From: Isoetes taiwanensis
Lineage: Eukaryota > Streptophyta > Lycopodiopsida > Isoetales > Isoetaceae
Assembly (NCBI GenBank): GCA_021234155.1
Contig: JAJEKV010000149.1
Coordinates: 1-64,000 of the forward strand
Length of the DNA: 64,000 nucleotides
Reading direction: 5' to 3'
Within the stretch, counting starts at the first letter, position 1, and the number at the start of each line of letters is the position of its first letter. The translations under genes and the position numbers were made by a program. Under the pieces are notes generated by a model. That model made no database searches. It saw only the letters and a program-made list of their open reading frames with translations, and had not been told where the DNA came from. Positions 12,106-23,718 of the stretch are shown one piece after another.

Positions 12106-12391
12106 TAGGCATTCCCGTAGTAATGCCTTTGACGAATCTATTCTGAACAAAGGCTTGAGGTTAGTGACAGTTATGATGTAATTGTATTCTGGTTGAACGC
12201 AAAAGCACTATACTTATAGCTCACTACTGCACCCATAGCCAGAAAACTCATATATGACTTTTAACAACAGAAATGGAACCCACATATTCGTTTGACAAGT
12301 ATTCCATGTTGTTTCACTGCAAATATGGCACCCACAGATGTTTTTTGATAAGAAATGCGCTTAGTCTAATAATTGCTTTAATTTGCAACAG

Positions 12392-12601
12392 GCTCTTCAT
12401 CATCCATTCACAGCACCTCATCCAGATGACATGGGAAATATGCGAAATGCACGAGCTCTCGCCTATGACATGGTTTATAATGGAGTTGAGGTAAGAGCTC
12501 TATGCTATTGCACATGAATATAAGTGAACAAAGTCTGAGAATTTACAGAAGGGATATCCAAGAGAGGATTTTTCAAGCAATTGGCTTAAGTTCACATGAG
12601 G
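12392..12601 (+). pseudogene. Aspartyl-tRNA synthetase (bacterial/organellar type), two-exon fragment
   Basis: AspRS charges tRNA-Asp; the bacterial-type enzyme serves plant organelles. Exon-like block 12392-12490 follows an acceptor (TTTGCAACAG) and reads [16 protein letters not shown] then [13 protein letters not shown], ending at a GTAAGA donor. This is the highly conserved class II motif-2/3 linker. The second block at 12533-12600 reads SLRIYRRDIQERIFQAIGLS, ending before GTAGTG. The residues that normally join the two blocks (an IGGG-type segment) are missing, and only about 43 bp separates them, so the original intron and exon edge were deleted. No other AspRS exons are recognisable nearby. 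It is a gene fragment, not a working gene. Confidence 0.78.
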
Positions 12602-12604
12602 TAG

Positions 12605-13715
12605 TGTTTAGATTTTTCTGTCCTTCAAGGGTACTTCATCTAGTGGCATTAGCTCATTAGTGCATCATCGTGGAACTGGTTATTGGACTTTAAAAGTATA
12701 TTTTTCAACTAAGCCCTATTAGTGCGAATTTCGAGGTTCCAGCTCTGGGATGAAGCCTGATTGATAGTGGAAGGGGCTTTGGTTTTTGGCAGTCAAAGTG
12801 GACAAAATATAAATGATCTTAACTAACATTAACACAGAAGTCATGCTTTCCATTCTAACTTCTGGCACAGTATTTGTATGCAGAATTGCAGCTCCAAATT
12901 TAAAAAGTAAATTTTCAGCACATTGCAGCACTCTAGCTGGAGCTCTGAAGCAGAAGATGCGAGAACCTTGTCCTAATTTTGAAATTGTTAAACAGAATGG
13001 AAGACTCCTTTGCTTGCTTGGGCAATTTGGTGGAGATTTGCAGACACCTCATTAGAGGCAGTTCGAATTACATCATCTTATCTTCAAAAGCTTTCTTTGG
13101 ATTCAGAATCAATTAGAAATAAAGGTATACTTGTGGGTGTCCCAGGCTTAAGTCATTGCATATGCAATGCATGAATGTGATTGATGAGGCTTTGCAAGCC
13201 GTGGGAAAGTCTTACATATTTTTAGAAACACTAGAGCTGTTCAGCTACCACAAATTTACAGACAGGTATTGCATGGTTTAAACTAATTCATTTGGAATGG
13301 ATTTGGCATTATAGGAGCTATGGAGATTTTAGCAGGGTCTTAAGCTTGCAGCCGCTAATACATCATGCCATAATGTTTGGATTTTCTCTTGATTCTCACC
13401 TTCTACAGCATAACATTTCCTATGTTCGTGCACCGTTCTGATTATTCCCTCAAGCAAAAGCTACATGTGCAAAAGCATTGCAGGTTATTTCCAAAAGCAC
13501 TTCAAATTATTTCGATATTAGGTTCCAATGATTCCCCAAATTTTAATGGAGTTATCTAGGGTTCAATTCCCTGGGGAGATGCGATATATCCTTTGGAAAC
13601 CAGTTATACGATGTACTTAAAAATTATCCAAAATTTGTGGATATACATAGCATATGTGAAGCAGCATCCCATCATGCAACTAATGCACGTCATTGTATTT
13701 ATATTAGAAGTCTCT
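12605..13715. other. Intergenic or inserted DNA, no recognised gene
   Basis: A plus-strand frame at 12813-13055 (TSGTVFVCRIAAPNLKSKFS, FEIVKQNGRLLCLLGQFGGD) looks protein-like in composition but matches nothing I know. It could be another captured exon. The rest shows only short frames. Confidence 0.35.
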
Positions 13716-13771
13716 TGTAATTGGATTACATGCACGACTTGTCTCATGTAATTGGATTACATGCACGAATG
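13716..13771 (+). repeat. Short direct repeat at the edge of the hairpin element
   Basis: TGTAATTGGATTACATGCAC occurs twice, 32 bp apart (start to start), immediately left of the inverted repeat that begins at 13770. Confidence 0.7.
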
Positions 13772-14476
13772 TTTTTAAAATAGTCATATGCAATAGTGTT
13801 TCTAGAATTGTTACATGCATTTATGCCATTCTTAATGCCCGAAATGACCCAAGGGCTTTATTAGGGCCCGAAGGGCCCAAAATTTTTTTTAATATAACAA
13901 TCAATACATATATACTATTAACATTAATTAACTCAAACCATTGCATCCAACATATTTAAATTGGAAACCCCCTGAAACCCCCTTTGGTTTGGGTGCATAT
14001 TCACACGGGGGGTTATGTAGGGCAGCGAGAGCCTCAAAAAATTTATAATACATGTACAAAATTAACACCATTAAGTACATTCTCTCAAACCTTATTGTAT
14101 TTTGCAAACTTTAATATACAGTATATAAAAACTTGTATATGCATACCCCACAAACGAGGATCGCTATGTATGGTCCAGATCTTGGAATAAAGGGCAAATA
14201 TGCCCATCCGACAGCTCTCGGTGCCCGGAGTAACCCCCCGTGTGAATATGCACCCAAACCAAAGGGGGTTTCAGGGGGTTTCCAATTTAAATATGTTGGA
14301 TGCAATGGTTTGAGTTAATTAATGTTAATAGTATATATGTATTGATTGTTATATTAAAAAAAATTTTGGGCCCTTCGGGCCCTAATAAAGCCCTTGGGTC
14401 ATTTCGGGCATTAAGAATGGCATAAATGCATGTAACAATTCTAGAAACACTATTGCATATGACTATTTTAAAAACA
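13770..14476. mobile_element. Hairpin (fold-back) element with perfect ~240-bp arms, copy A
   Basis: The left arm starts at 13770 (TGTTTTTAAAATAGTC) and reads inward to the TTCACACGGGGGGTTA block near 14013. The right arm is its exact reverse complement, ending at 14476. I found no mismatch in about 240 bp of arm, including an 8-T/8-A run. A loop of about 215 bp with weaker pairing (GGGCAGCGAGAGC against GCTCTCGGTGCCC) joins them. Transcripts through it would form a long double-stranded RNA. The arms hold a GC-rich palindrome (GGGCCCTTCGGGCCC). No coding capacity, and no target duplication found. Confidence 0.85.
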
Positions 14477-14868
14477 CAAACCATTACATTAAACATGTTT
14501 AAAATTAAATTCCCCCTTAAACCCCCTTTTATTTGGGTGCATATTCACACGGGGGTGACATAGGGCAGCGAGAGCCCCTGTAATTATGTTTTGCACGTAC
14601 AAAATCAACACCATATAGTATATTGCCTGAAATCTTATAGTATTTTGCAAATCTTGTTATACAGTATAACAAATTCTATACATCCATACCCCACAAACGA
14701 GGAACTTTGTGTACGGTGTAGATTAAGGAATAACGGGTGAATATGCCTATCCAACAGCTCTCGTTGCCCGGAGTCACCCCCCGTGTAAATATGCACCCAA
14801 ACAAAAGGGGGTTTAAGGGGGAATTTAATTTTAAACATGTTTAATGTAATGGTTTGTGTTAATTAATG
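14471..14868. mobile_element. Hairpin element, diverged copy B
   Basis: This has the same architecture and the same loop sequence as copy A (CATACCCCACAAACGAGGA, GGGCAGCGAGAGCC) but shorter, imperfect arms: ACAAACCATTACATTAAACA on the left against its inverse near 14850-14868. The right side continues (TTAATTAATGTTAATAGTA) into sequence found in the arms of copy A, so the left end of copy B appears truncated where copy A begins. The two copies are head-to-tail neighbours. Confidence 0.75.
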
Positions 14869-14934
14869 TTAATAGTAGTTATGTTGGTTGTATTAACCCT
14901 CAGTTAATTCAGAGGTTTTGCGGTTGAATAACAA

Positions 14935-15460
14935 TGCCTAATCTGCCTTGACAATCAATGGTACTCCTACTAACTTCTTTTCTATAAAAGAGGAGTTAGG
15001 CAAGGGTACTCTTTGGCTCCTTACCTCTTGCTAATTGTTGCAGAAATCCTTGCCAGATTTATCTTCTGCTTACAAACTTCTCAACAAATAATCGGTCTTC
15101 AAATGCCTGATTCTTAGAAACAACTAATTGTGCTTCAGTATTCTAACAATACCTTAATCTACCATGCTTAAGGCTAGTAATGACATCGTAGATAATTTCT
15201 TTGACTGGATCAACTTGTTTGGGATAGCATCTGGTGTCTATCTCAATATTTAAAAGTGTTTTTTCCTCTAGGACAAGCCTGATTCAATACTATAGCTCCA
15301 AATGAATGCATTATTCTTCTACACATGCATATTGCTATTAACAACACTGTCAAAGGGGCTTGGAATTCTATTATTAATAGAATAAAAAAAAAAGTGAGTG
15401 GTATCAGCAGAACGCATTTCAGGGCTGGCAAAACTATTATCAATAACCATTGGCCTAATG
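14935..15460 (+). pseudogene. L1-type LINE reverse transcriptase, second part
   Basis: This continues the RT begun at 9700-10056. It reads SALTINGTPTNFFSIK, then across frames a diverged RGVRQG-like block, LLLIVAEILARFI, IIGLQMPDS, LIVLQYSNNTLIY (the YADD-equivalent block), WINLFGIASGVYLNI, and near 15375 RIKKKVSG and RAGKTIINNHW, which match the L1 C-terminal 'GR' region. All blocks are in the expected order for a plant L1 ORF2, with many stops and frameshifts. Confidence 0.7.
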
Positions 15461-17696
15461 TCTTTGCAGGTCTTAATGCATATACTTGTAGGAGTTCCAG
15501 AAGCAGAGCGGACCATTAAAGCTTTTGTTGCTACTTGCAATGTTGGCAATGAAAGACCAGTATACCACTATACTTTATGTTTCCACACAAATCAAGTTGT
15601 CAGAAGCATCCTGGCTAGTGTTGGTCTTCTTTCTTAAGTTCTGTTAAGTGTTGCTCTTGTGTTCTTAGCAGGCATAATTTTTGCCTGGCAAAAATGAGAC
15701 ATCTTAGTGACAAATATGGGTTCATTTTGCAGTATGTAAATATGCTCGTTTACCACAAAGACAGATGGGAGTTGCAATTTAAATTTATAAATTGATTTAT
15801 GTTGGGAACCACTAATTCTCCATTTATGGCATTTTCTCATGCATGATGGCGCAAAATCTCCAGTTGATTAGGATGGATTCTAATTTATTTTGTAGTACTA
15901 ACAAACATGTTTAGCTCATTGCTGTTTATAAATTTTGTTTCCCAATGTAGCCAAAGGATTTGTCTTCGTGGCTTCCAAATAATGGAATGTACAAGATTGT
16001 GGCTGTTAGCTCACTAGTTCGTATATGATGACATTGCAATCCTTTCTCCTTGCTTGTTTGTTGAAGGAAAGGGCAATCTTTATATCAATCATGCTCGCAA
16101 TGGATGTCAAGGATACGTTGAAGAGGGTACAGCAAAATTAGTAGAGATTATATGATGTATAGCACTTGTCAACATGCATGGTTATGTCTTTACTTTCTCC
16201 TAAGATTTACTCGAAGCAATAGTAATTCTCTATTGGGAACTTCCAAAGTACTTTTTGGATCATCTAAGTTAGTAGACCCAATTATAATTGATTGTGCAAT
16301 GAAGTGGTCTTTCTCTACCTTGATGGAGAAAAGGGGGAAGAGTTAGCATAGGCACAGGCATGATAAAATGTGCATCCTCTATTTCAAGCCCATGAGAATT
16401 ATGTTCCCAAATATTCTTTTTATGACTCTAGGAATGCGATTTTGTTCCAAGGCCACCTTTTGTGGAATGCGGAAAGGAATGGATGCACACTTTGAAGTAC
16501 ATCTCTTTTCTTGGCCCTCATCATTTTCTCGTAAGTTTAGATTAAATATAATGTAGCACTTTTTTTTGCTACATATTTAATTGTGGGAGCTCAACTTGTA
16601 ATTACCAACTCAATGTCATCAATATTAATGAAGTGAACTCTAAAATCCACAAACAATATATAGAATCAATAAGTTTTAATATTTTAGATGCATCGCAACT
16701 TAAACAAATATAGAATCGATGAGTCCTAATATCACAAAGTCCTTTAAGGCACATCCAACCATATGCCCAGCAATGCCGGGCACAGTCTACTTATTTAAAA
16801 AGTTTTTGGGGGAGGGTGTCTCCTTTTTTTCGGCAGCCGATAACGCCGAAAGCACTCCATTTTCCGGCCAAAATGCAAAATTTTGTCACCGGAATATCGT
16901 TTTTTAGCACTGCAGCCCAACCAAACCTACATCCTTTCTTGCAATTCTAAGCTATCCACCTAGCACTTCCACCTAAGCAAAATATGATATGGCAATATTT
17001 TAGCCATTAGATTTTAGATTTTCACATCCTACAATTATGAAAATTAGAAGCTCACCAAAATTTTGACACGGAGATGCCGAAGGACGTAGGATTGTTGTAC
17101 TTGGCTTCCTTCCATGATTTCTTCCACGAACAATAATCTCCTCTTATTCCCTCTGGCTTGTTTCAACCTTTTCCGACTTCTCCTGACCTCTTCTTCTCTG
17201 ACAATCACAATCTGATAATCTTATTTTATGAAAATCTTCAGCTTTCATTCGTTTCTTTCAATTCCTATCGTCATTTTTTTATGGATTTTATATAAGGAGA
17301 ACTCAATTTTGTATCTCGTCCATTGTCTCTCGGTTTGTTGGGTTCATGGCTGCCAGTCTCTGAAAAATGTTAAAATATATGGCTCCCTTAGTTGGGATCA
17401 TGGCGGCCATTTTTCCCAACAAGTTCAAAGCATTTTAGGTAGAGTTTTATTACATGCTACTCTTTTCTACCAGACCTAGCAAAGATTCTTATGCTATGCA
17501 TTCCCCTTTCTTGTAGTGGCCAATGTAGTGTTCACAATACTCTGCTTTATCGGGTCTGTTACAGAGCCTGACGCCCGATTTCTTCAAGATTCATTTCGGC
17601 TGATTTGGTATGTTATCAAGTCTTATTCTTCCCTTTCTTAAGCTCATGTGTGAAACCTATTGTCTTAATATTATTCTCTGGCATGCAATACCTTTT
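15461..17696. other. Intergenic DNA, no gene recognised
   Basis: Only short frames. One segment near 16065-16140 reads GKGNLYINHARNGCQGYVEE, which looks protein-like, but I cannot place it. A hairpin motif CCCAGCAATGCCGGGC near 16766 resembles CCCGGCATTGCCGGG near 45199, so a shared small repeat may exist. Confidence 0.35.
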
Positions 17697-17995
17697 CCTA
17701 ACAATTTTGGGCAACCATTAGTAATAAGGCTTGTATGTGCACCGTAAATAAGTTCAGCTAAGATCCTACGTTAAACAGACCACAACAAGCAATTTGGTGC
17801 CTAACAATCTTGGGCAACCATTAGTAATAAGATTTGTATGTGCAAGTAAATAATAAGTTCAGCTAAGATCCCTCGTTAAGCGGACCACACAGCGGTTTGG
17901 TGCCTAACAATTTTGGGCAAGCATTAGTAATAAGGCTTGTATGTACACCGTAAATAAGTTCAGCTAAGATCCTACGTTAAATAGACCACAGCAAG
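17697..17995 (+). repeat. Tandem repeat, three copies of about 104 bp
   Basis: Each unit starts CTAACAATTTTGGGCAACCA or a variant, continues TTAGTAATAAGGCTTGTATG, then AAGTTCAGCTAAGATCC, and ends with a GGACCACA/AGACCACA block. Copies 1 and 3 are closest; copy 2 has several changes (CTTGGGCAACC, CCTCGTTAAGCGG). No coding potential. Confidence 0.85.
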
Positions 17996-18189
17996 CAGGG
18001 TGATTCGAAGCACAGGACGACTGACTCTTCTATCATATTCATTACCTATGTTGATTTGCATGTGGAAGCCAAAATGATAGAGCATCTGCTTGGATCATTT
18101 GGTCCATCTGGAAGAGACGAAATCTCCTCATCTTCAAGGGACAGGTCTTTTCAGACCATAAGGTGCTTAGCGTCTGGCGTGAGTCGCAT

Positions 18190-19660
18190 TGTGAAGGCGC
18201 AAGTGTTCTTCCCTCTCTAGCCCCAAAACCCCCAAACCCTAAAAGGTGCTCGACATACGTTTTTTGGTCCCCAAATTGGATTACTCGAGCGCAATTTTGT
18301 ATGCGAGAGACCCCCTTTGCCTTTGGAAGTCGGTAGCATAGAATAATGTTGAGCTAGGCTCCAACATTTGCGACATTGCCATAGCCCAACCAATTTGCCT
18401 CTTGGCCTTGCCTAGCTCCTTGGCCACATTGCCCACCGCCATAGCCTTCCCTAGCCCCTGCTAGACGGACGACAAGCCCCTGCCATAGCCTAAACCTTGC
18501 TTGACGTGCCATACCCCCAGTCATGGCCACAGAAGCAGCCCAGTGTCCGACTCACCCCTAGCAGGTGAGCTTCCACAGACCACAGTACCCCACCTCGGGC
18601 AAACCCGGCCACGGCCTGCCGACCTCCCCTTGGTAGAGCACACTGGGAAAACCAAGAAGGGCCACCAAGGAAGTGGCCCGTCGCAGGCTGTGATGGGCAA
18701 GGGAGAGACATCCTCCATGAAGAAGGAGGCCCGAGGGCCAAGGCCCACACGGCCGGGCTGCTTTCGGCAGCGGAAGTTGGCTGCTCAGGCCCCACAGGGC
18801 CCCCTCCATTGGCAGAACCTTGGGCCGCGATCCAAGCTAGGGTTGAGGCCAATAGTGCCCGAATTGTGGGCCTGGAGACGGACATGGAGTCTGCAAATCC
18901 CACGTGTTGCGCAGACAGTTGGTGATAGCGAAACAACAGATCACTGAGTTGGAGACCCAAGCACACAAGACCGGTTGGACTTTAATGAAAGATCCGCTTA
19001 GTGCACCCCGCGAGACAGACAAAGAAGCCGGTGTGCTGAACATCATGAGGCTTCGCATGGATACCCCGGACGAGGCGACGGGCCGGGGACCTGGGGACAG
19101 CAGGCGAAGACACTTGCAATCACGTCTCAACTCCGCATCGAGATTGATGAGGCCAATGCCATGGCACGGCGCGCACAGGCCACACTCCAGTTGGAAGTTG
19201 AGGAGGAGACAGGGCCAAGCCTTGCAAGAGCTGAGCTCCAGACTTCAGAGAACAGAAGCTGCAACACATGACACACCAGCATTCCTTAAGCCCAACAACT
19301 CCTCGTAAGATGTCCCGGGGTCACCGGGTCAACACGAACGCCAGCAAGAGCAGCCCATGCAGCCAGCACCATCATCACGCGCCACCACCCGGGCCGGGTG
19401 GGCGGTTCCCTCAGGACGACGAGCTCTGTGTGCAGCGACGGAGCCACAACCTAGTAGTTCGGGGCCTGCCGGAAGAGCTGGGAGAGAATCTCATCCAGAA
19501 GATACACACAAAGATCCTTGTGCGCATGACGTTTCCTGGTCCAGCACCTGTTCAGGTTACGTGACCAGCCCGGTGTGGGGTCCAGCGCCCAGGCCACAGC
19601 CGAGTCGTGGTGTTCACGGTTGCTGATGCACGAGTTCGAGAGGCCATACTGCGACAGGGC
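18190..19660 (+). pseudogene. LINE ORF1 (RNA-binding protein), broken
   Basis: This is the 5' part of a non-LTR retrotransposon that runs to about 23454. A GC-rich leader with repeated GCCATAGCC words (18380-18490) precedes a proline-rich N-terminal segment (18523-18800). Coiled-coil-like stretches follow at 18904-19250 (QLVIAKQQITELETQ, NAMARRAQATLQLEVEEE). At 19438-19560 RSHNLVVRGLPEELGENLIQ matches the LINE ORF1 RRM-like core. Such proteins coat the element RNA. Stops and frame changes occur between the segments, so the protein is not intact as written. Confidence 0.6.
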
Positions 19661-19989
19661 AAGTTACTGAAGGGCACATCTCTCAGATGTGAGCGAGATC
19701 TTACTCCGGTCTAACAGAGAGGCTGCAGAGGGAGTTCGCCGTCGGTCGGGGGGATGCCCGCGGTCGACCAAATCTGCCGCGGCTACACCTTCGACCAAAT
19801 GCTACCCCTGCTGCAGCGCCACGATCCTCCGCTCGGCCAAATCGCCCCTACAACTTCGATTCTGCTCCCCGCAGCCAAATGCTGCCCTGCCGCCTCCGCT
19901 TACGCTTGTCCGAAGTCGCCCCATAACTCAGTTGCTCCGCTGCTGGTCCATCCGTGACACACACTCAGCATCTCCGGCGGCTCAATAGG

Positions 19990-22900
19990 AATTGTACCTC
20001 CGGGTGGTGGTGCGAACTGTCCGGGGTTTTCCCGTGGGCGAGAAAGGCGATAGCCTCAATTCGGTAGGGGCTGTGGACATGGACCTCATCTTCCTCATGG
20101 AGACATGGGAACACCCAGACCCACAGCTGCCCGTCTGCCAAGGTACCGGCATTTTTCGGTGTTCAATGGTTGTCAGGGGGGAGGCGTGGGGCGCGGTGGG
20201 GTTGCTCGCTACTAGGGTAGCCTTGGCACATTTGTTTTCCCTCCGGAAGACCGCCAGACATAACCGCTACTTGTGGATCGAGTGCACCACCTGGGGCGGA
20301 GATCCTCTCTTCCTAGCTGCTTGCTACTTTTCCCATGCGAGAGAGTCCCTTCTATCACGACCACCCGGAGGTGGGCGGGATGGACCCGTATGTCGATCTA
20401 TATGATGACATCTGGGAAGGCCAAGCGGATGGGGCGAGTCATGCTCCTTGGAGACTTCAATGCTTGTGAGGGCGGGGTGGGTGGAAGGCCATGCGGCTGG
20501 ACCCCCTCGCGGATGGCGTCTTTGCGATTTGCGTCTGGGCAGAGGCGGCTTGCACCGCGGCTTTTCGGATGCCGGTCAGGTCACCCCGGTAGACAATTGC
20601 TCGATGTTATGCAATGGCCTACCACAATGGCCCTCTTCCCATGGGTACACTTGCCGAGCGGGGACAATCACGGCGGGCCGGAACTAGTGTCGTGGATTAT
20701 GTCATAGTGGCGGGCGTAGGATGTACACCTTGTCAGCCATTTTCCGTAAACACGGGACGGTCGGGGCGAGGAGGCCAACTTCGAGATCACCTCCCACTCT
20801 ATGTGAAGTGGCCGGCGGCCGCTATGGCCCCCCCCGATAGCGATACCCTTGCCGACCTCGGTTGCGCTTGGATTATGGCGGCGAAGCCCCTCCGCGATTC
20901 TGGGGCCCACATCTTTGGAGCGACAAACCCGACCCACCTGGTTGAGCTCCCCGAGCAGGCGGAACATGTGCTTTGGGAGACCTCCCCACGCCCGAGATCG
21001 AGGCATAACCTTTCGCCCTAACGGATGGTTTGATGTTTGAGTGTAAGGAGCGCATAAATCGCACTCCGTCTCGCCGCGGGTTCGGAGGACCGCCATGAGC
21101 TCGGGCCACCGGCCATTACCGTGCCTTCCTCAAAGGAAACAAAGGCAAGGTACACGGCAAGGCACCAAGGAGAAATCTTTCGACCTCTTGGATGCCCACG
21201 CGAGAACTTTTTCGGGCGAGGGTACTCTGCCAGGGCAGCCGCGGCCACGAGGGAACATCGGGCGAGTGCAATGGGGCGCATTACACAGCGGCTTTATGAT
21301 CCCAGGAACACGGGCCGGATGTGCCCCCCGCAACATGGCCCACGTTGGTGATCCGCGAAGAAGATGTCGAAGAGGGCTGCGGCTGGCTAATGGGAAGGCA
21401 TCGGACTTAGGCGGCCTCGCAAAGCGAGAAGTTGCTCAAGTGGGCGGGACGGCCCATGGTGCCGAATCCTTCTTTGCATTGTTCAGCGGTATTTGCAAGA
21501 GGGTTTCCCGGTCATGGACCCTGGCGGGGTTGTTCAGATCTACAAGGCGAGGGGACCCACCTTTGTCCGACCAATTCTTGAACCATCATGGTCATTTCGG
21601 TGTTTGCCAAAATTTTGTCGGCGGGCATTCTCGGAAACTTGAGGTAACGGATGGGTAGAGGCGCGGCGGAAGTCGGGGCACTTACCGAGGCGGGCTTCCG
21701 GGCCAGGCATTCGGCCCGTTGATCACATCTTCACACTCGGGGCCACTGGTTGAGGATAACAGGAACCGTCGGGGAGGACTGTCTTGCTGTTTTGTGGACT
21801 TAGCTTTCGACCGCCACCATTCCCGGGGGAAAAGTTGTGGGCGAGATGCACCATCTCGGACTCCCCTATGGATCTGCGAGCAGGCGGTTAATGGGGTATC
21901 GAGAGCTGCATAGGCGCAATGCGAAGGAAGGGCGGTCATTTGCCGGTAGCATTGGAGTTAGACAAGGTTGTCCTCTCTCACCCACACTCTTTGGACTTTA
22001 CATTGACCGGTTGGAACGGCTTGCTGCCAATGGGGGGCGGTATCTGACTCTTGCACCCGGTCATCCGGCGGCTCATCTATGCGGATGATGTGGACCTCTT
22101 GCCCCATACACGGAGGGCATGCGGGCACACCTAGATGCCTGGACACATTCTCGGGGTGGCCGGACATGCGTGTCAGCCTGGCCAAGACTAAGGTGGTCCT
22201 CATATCCTCCTCCGTCATCTAGCACCTCCGGCGCTCACTTATCGAGGCGGATAGTAGAGGTCACACCCGACTACAAGTACACGGGGGTGGAATTTCCAAA
22301 TCCTCCATGTATTGGGATGCATCCATTAGCCTTCGGTGACCCTTGAGTTGGAAAGTATGCGCTAATGCAAAACAATAGTCCAGGCGTAGTTTGTATGGTG
22401 GGGCCACCGGTCACATTTGTTAGAACATCGGTGGAGCCAATTCTTACGTATGGGGTCGACGTGTAGGGCCCAGTGGTGTCTTTGGCGATTTGGAGCGACT
22501 TAGAGCAGGTCCGAAGGCATTTTTTGACGCGGGCACTTGGGGGTCAAGCCCTCGTTCCATATCGGATCTTCTTGCGGGGAGGCGATGCGGCCCCTCGATA
22601 GACACATTGTTTATTTCGTATGAAGGTGGCGGCATGGCGACACTCGGCTCCCCGCGCAGCTTCTGTTGTGGCGATGAGCCTTAGCGACTTCGGGGGCTTG
22701 TTAGAAGGACAAAGAGAGCCCGGTGGGTGGCGTTGGAGCGTAGAGCGCACATAGGCGCGTCAGTGCCTACAGCGGCCCAAGGCGGGATAGGCTGAGGGGT
22801 ACTTGGACTCTTGTTTCAGGGGAAGCTCACGGGACCACCATGCTCTGGAGCAGGTAAAGATGGCACACTACAAACATCACATAAACCCCACCACAGTTGA

Positions 22901-23330
22901 GGCCCACGGCTCTACTGCGTTCTCGGTTGCCCATGAAGAAGCGCATGATCATCGCGTCCATTGAGCGGGGGCCCACCATCTTCGGCTTGAGGCAGTCGGT
23001 GGATTGGAGAGCAGCGCGGGGACAGGCTTTGTCGGTGTTGCCGGGGGGTTGTTGAGGATGAAAGCCATGCCTTCCAGAGCTGTCCAGCCTATAGTTAGAT
23101 TCGGGCTCGCTACATTCTCTTGGTGCGACACGTGCGCGCCCCGCGAGAAGCTTTCAAGACGCAGCCGTCGGTTCGATCCCTTGGCTCCCTACCTCCGGGG
23201 AGGTTTTGGATCTGCGGACTCACCTCGCCCGGGACGCCCCTACCCGAGGTGCGAGGGAATTCATGTGTATATGTATATTTGTAATTTTGCCGGCCAGCTT
23301 GTTGTTGTCTGCGGCGGTTTTCCCTCCTAA
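19990..23330 (+). pseudogene. LINE ORF2: AP-like endonuclease plus reverse transcriptase, broken
   Basis: The endonuclease is at 19990-20815: DLIFLMETWEHPDPQLP (metal-binding E), VMLLGDFNACEGG (the GDFN block) and a terminal LRDHLPLYVKW (the DH motif). RT is at about 21380-22340: NGKASDLGGLAKRE, the RPVDHIFTLGATG segment (about 21713-21752), IGVRQGCPLSPTLFGLYIDR, a degraded YADDVDLL at 22077-22103, and TPDYKYTGVEFP. The C-terminal region has a cysteine pair (WCDTCAPRE) near 23120. The same RT family occurs on the minus strand at 47420-49605. Local frameshifts are numerous, so the element is inactive as written. I have not assigned a clade. Confidence 0.8.
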
Positions 23331-23454
23331 GGGGGAGATTTTTTAATCCGGGTAGCAACGGGCTTGCTGCACCCGTGTAATTTGGGTCCCATAGGCCGAT
23401 TGGCCTCCGCGGATGATAAAAGAACCTTCCTTCCTTCCTTCCTTAAGGGATGAT
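23280..23454 (+). mobile_element. LINE 3' end with stem-loop and (TTCC)n tail
   Basis: The 3' terminus contains a conserved block, GGGTCCCATAGGCCGATTGG then CCTCCGCGGATGATAAAA, in which AGGCC-GATT-GGCCT can form a stem-loop. It ends in a short (CTTC)n array at 23426-23454. The same block ends two other LINE copies here (25387-25430, and inverted at 47419-47465), each with a different microsatellite. This is likely the RNA signal recognised by the element's RT. Confidence 0.8.
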
Positions 23455-23705
23455 GTAAAGAGTGTCATAAGGGAGCAATATCTTCAGATACAGACCTACT
23501 CATAGCAAATAGTTGTGCTCGTGGTGATATGTATTCTCTTCTTTTCTATGTTATGTATGTGGTGGGTAGTGTTGCTCTAGTGGATATATTCTCCATTGGG
23601 TTTTGAGTCCCCCATGTACTCTTTAAAAAAAAAATGATAGAGCTAGAAAAAGCATAAAGATATAATTAATATAAACTTAGGTTGTTGCATATGCTAGAGA
23701 ACAAT
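23455..23705. other. Short spacer with a poly(A)-tailed fragment
   Basis: A run of A at about 23624-23633 follows TTGAGTCCCCCATGTACTC and may be the tail of another truncated retroposon. Otherwise nothing is recognised. Confidence 0.35.
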
Positions 23706-23718
23706 CATTGCAATATTT

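Noticed and set aside
14935-14945. Helitron 3' end (CTAA followed by T) at the edge of the DNA that splits the L1 element
   Set aside because: The tetranucleotide is too common, no GC hairpin precedes it and no TC start was found at the other edge; mentioned only as a possibility.
15404-15430. GTGGTATCAGCAGAACGCA resembles a cDNA-library adapter or a primer-binding site
   Set aside because: It differs from both at several positions and lies within the L1 RT frame region; there is no LTR beside it.
18501-18947. A long plus-strand frame of 148 codons as a host gene
   Set aside because: Composition and position fit LINE ORF1; it is followed by ORF1 and ORF2 motifs, and a minus-strand frame of similar length overlaps it only because the region is GC-rich.
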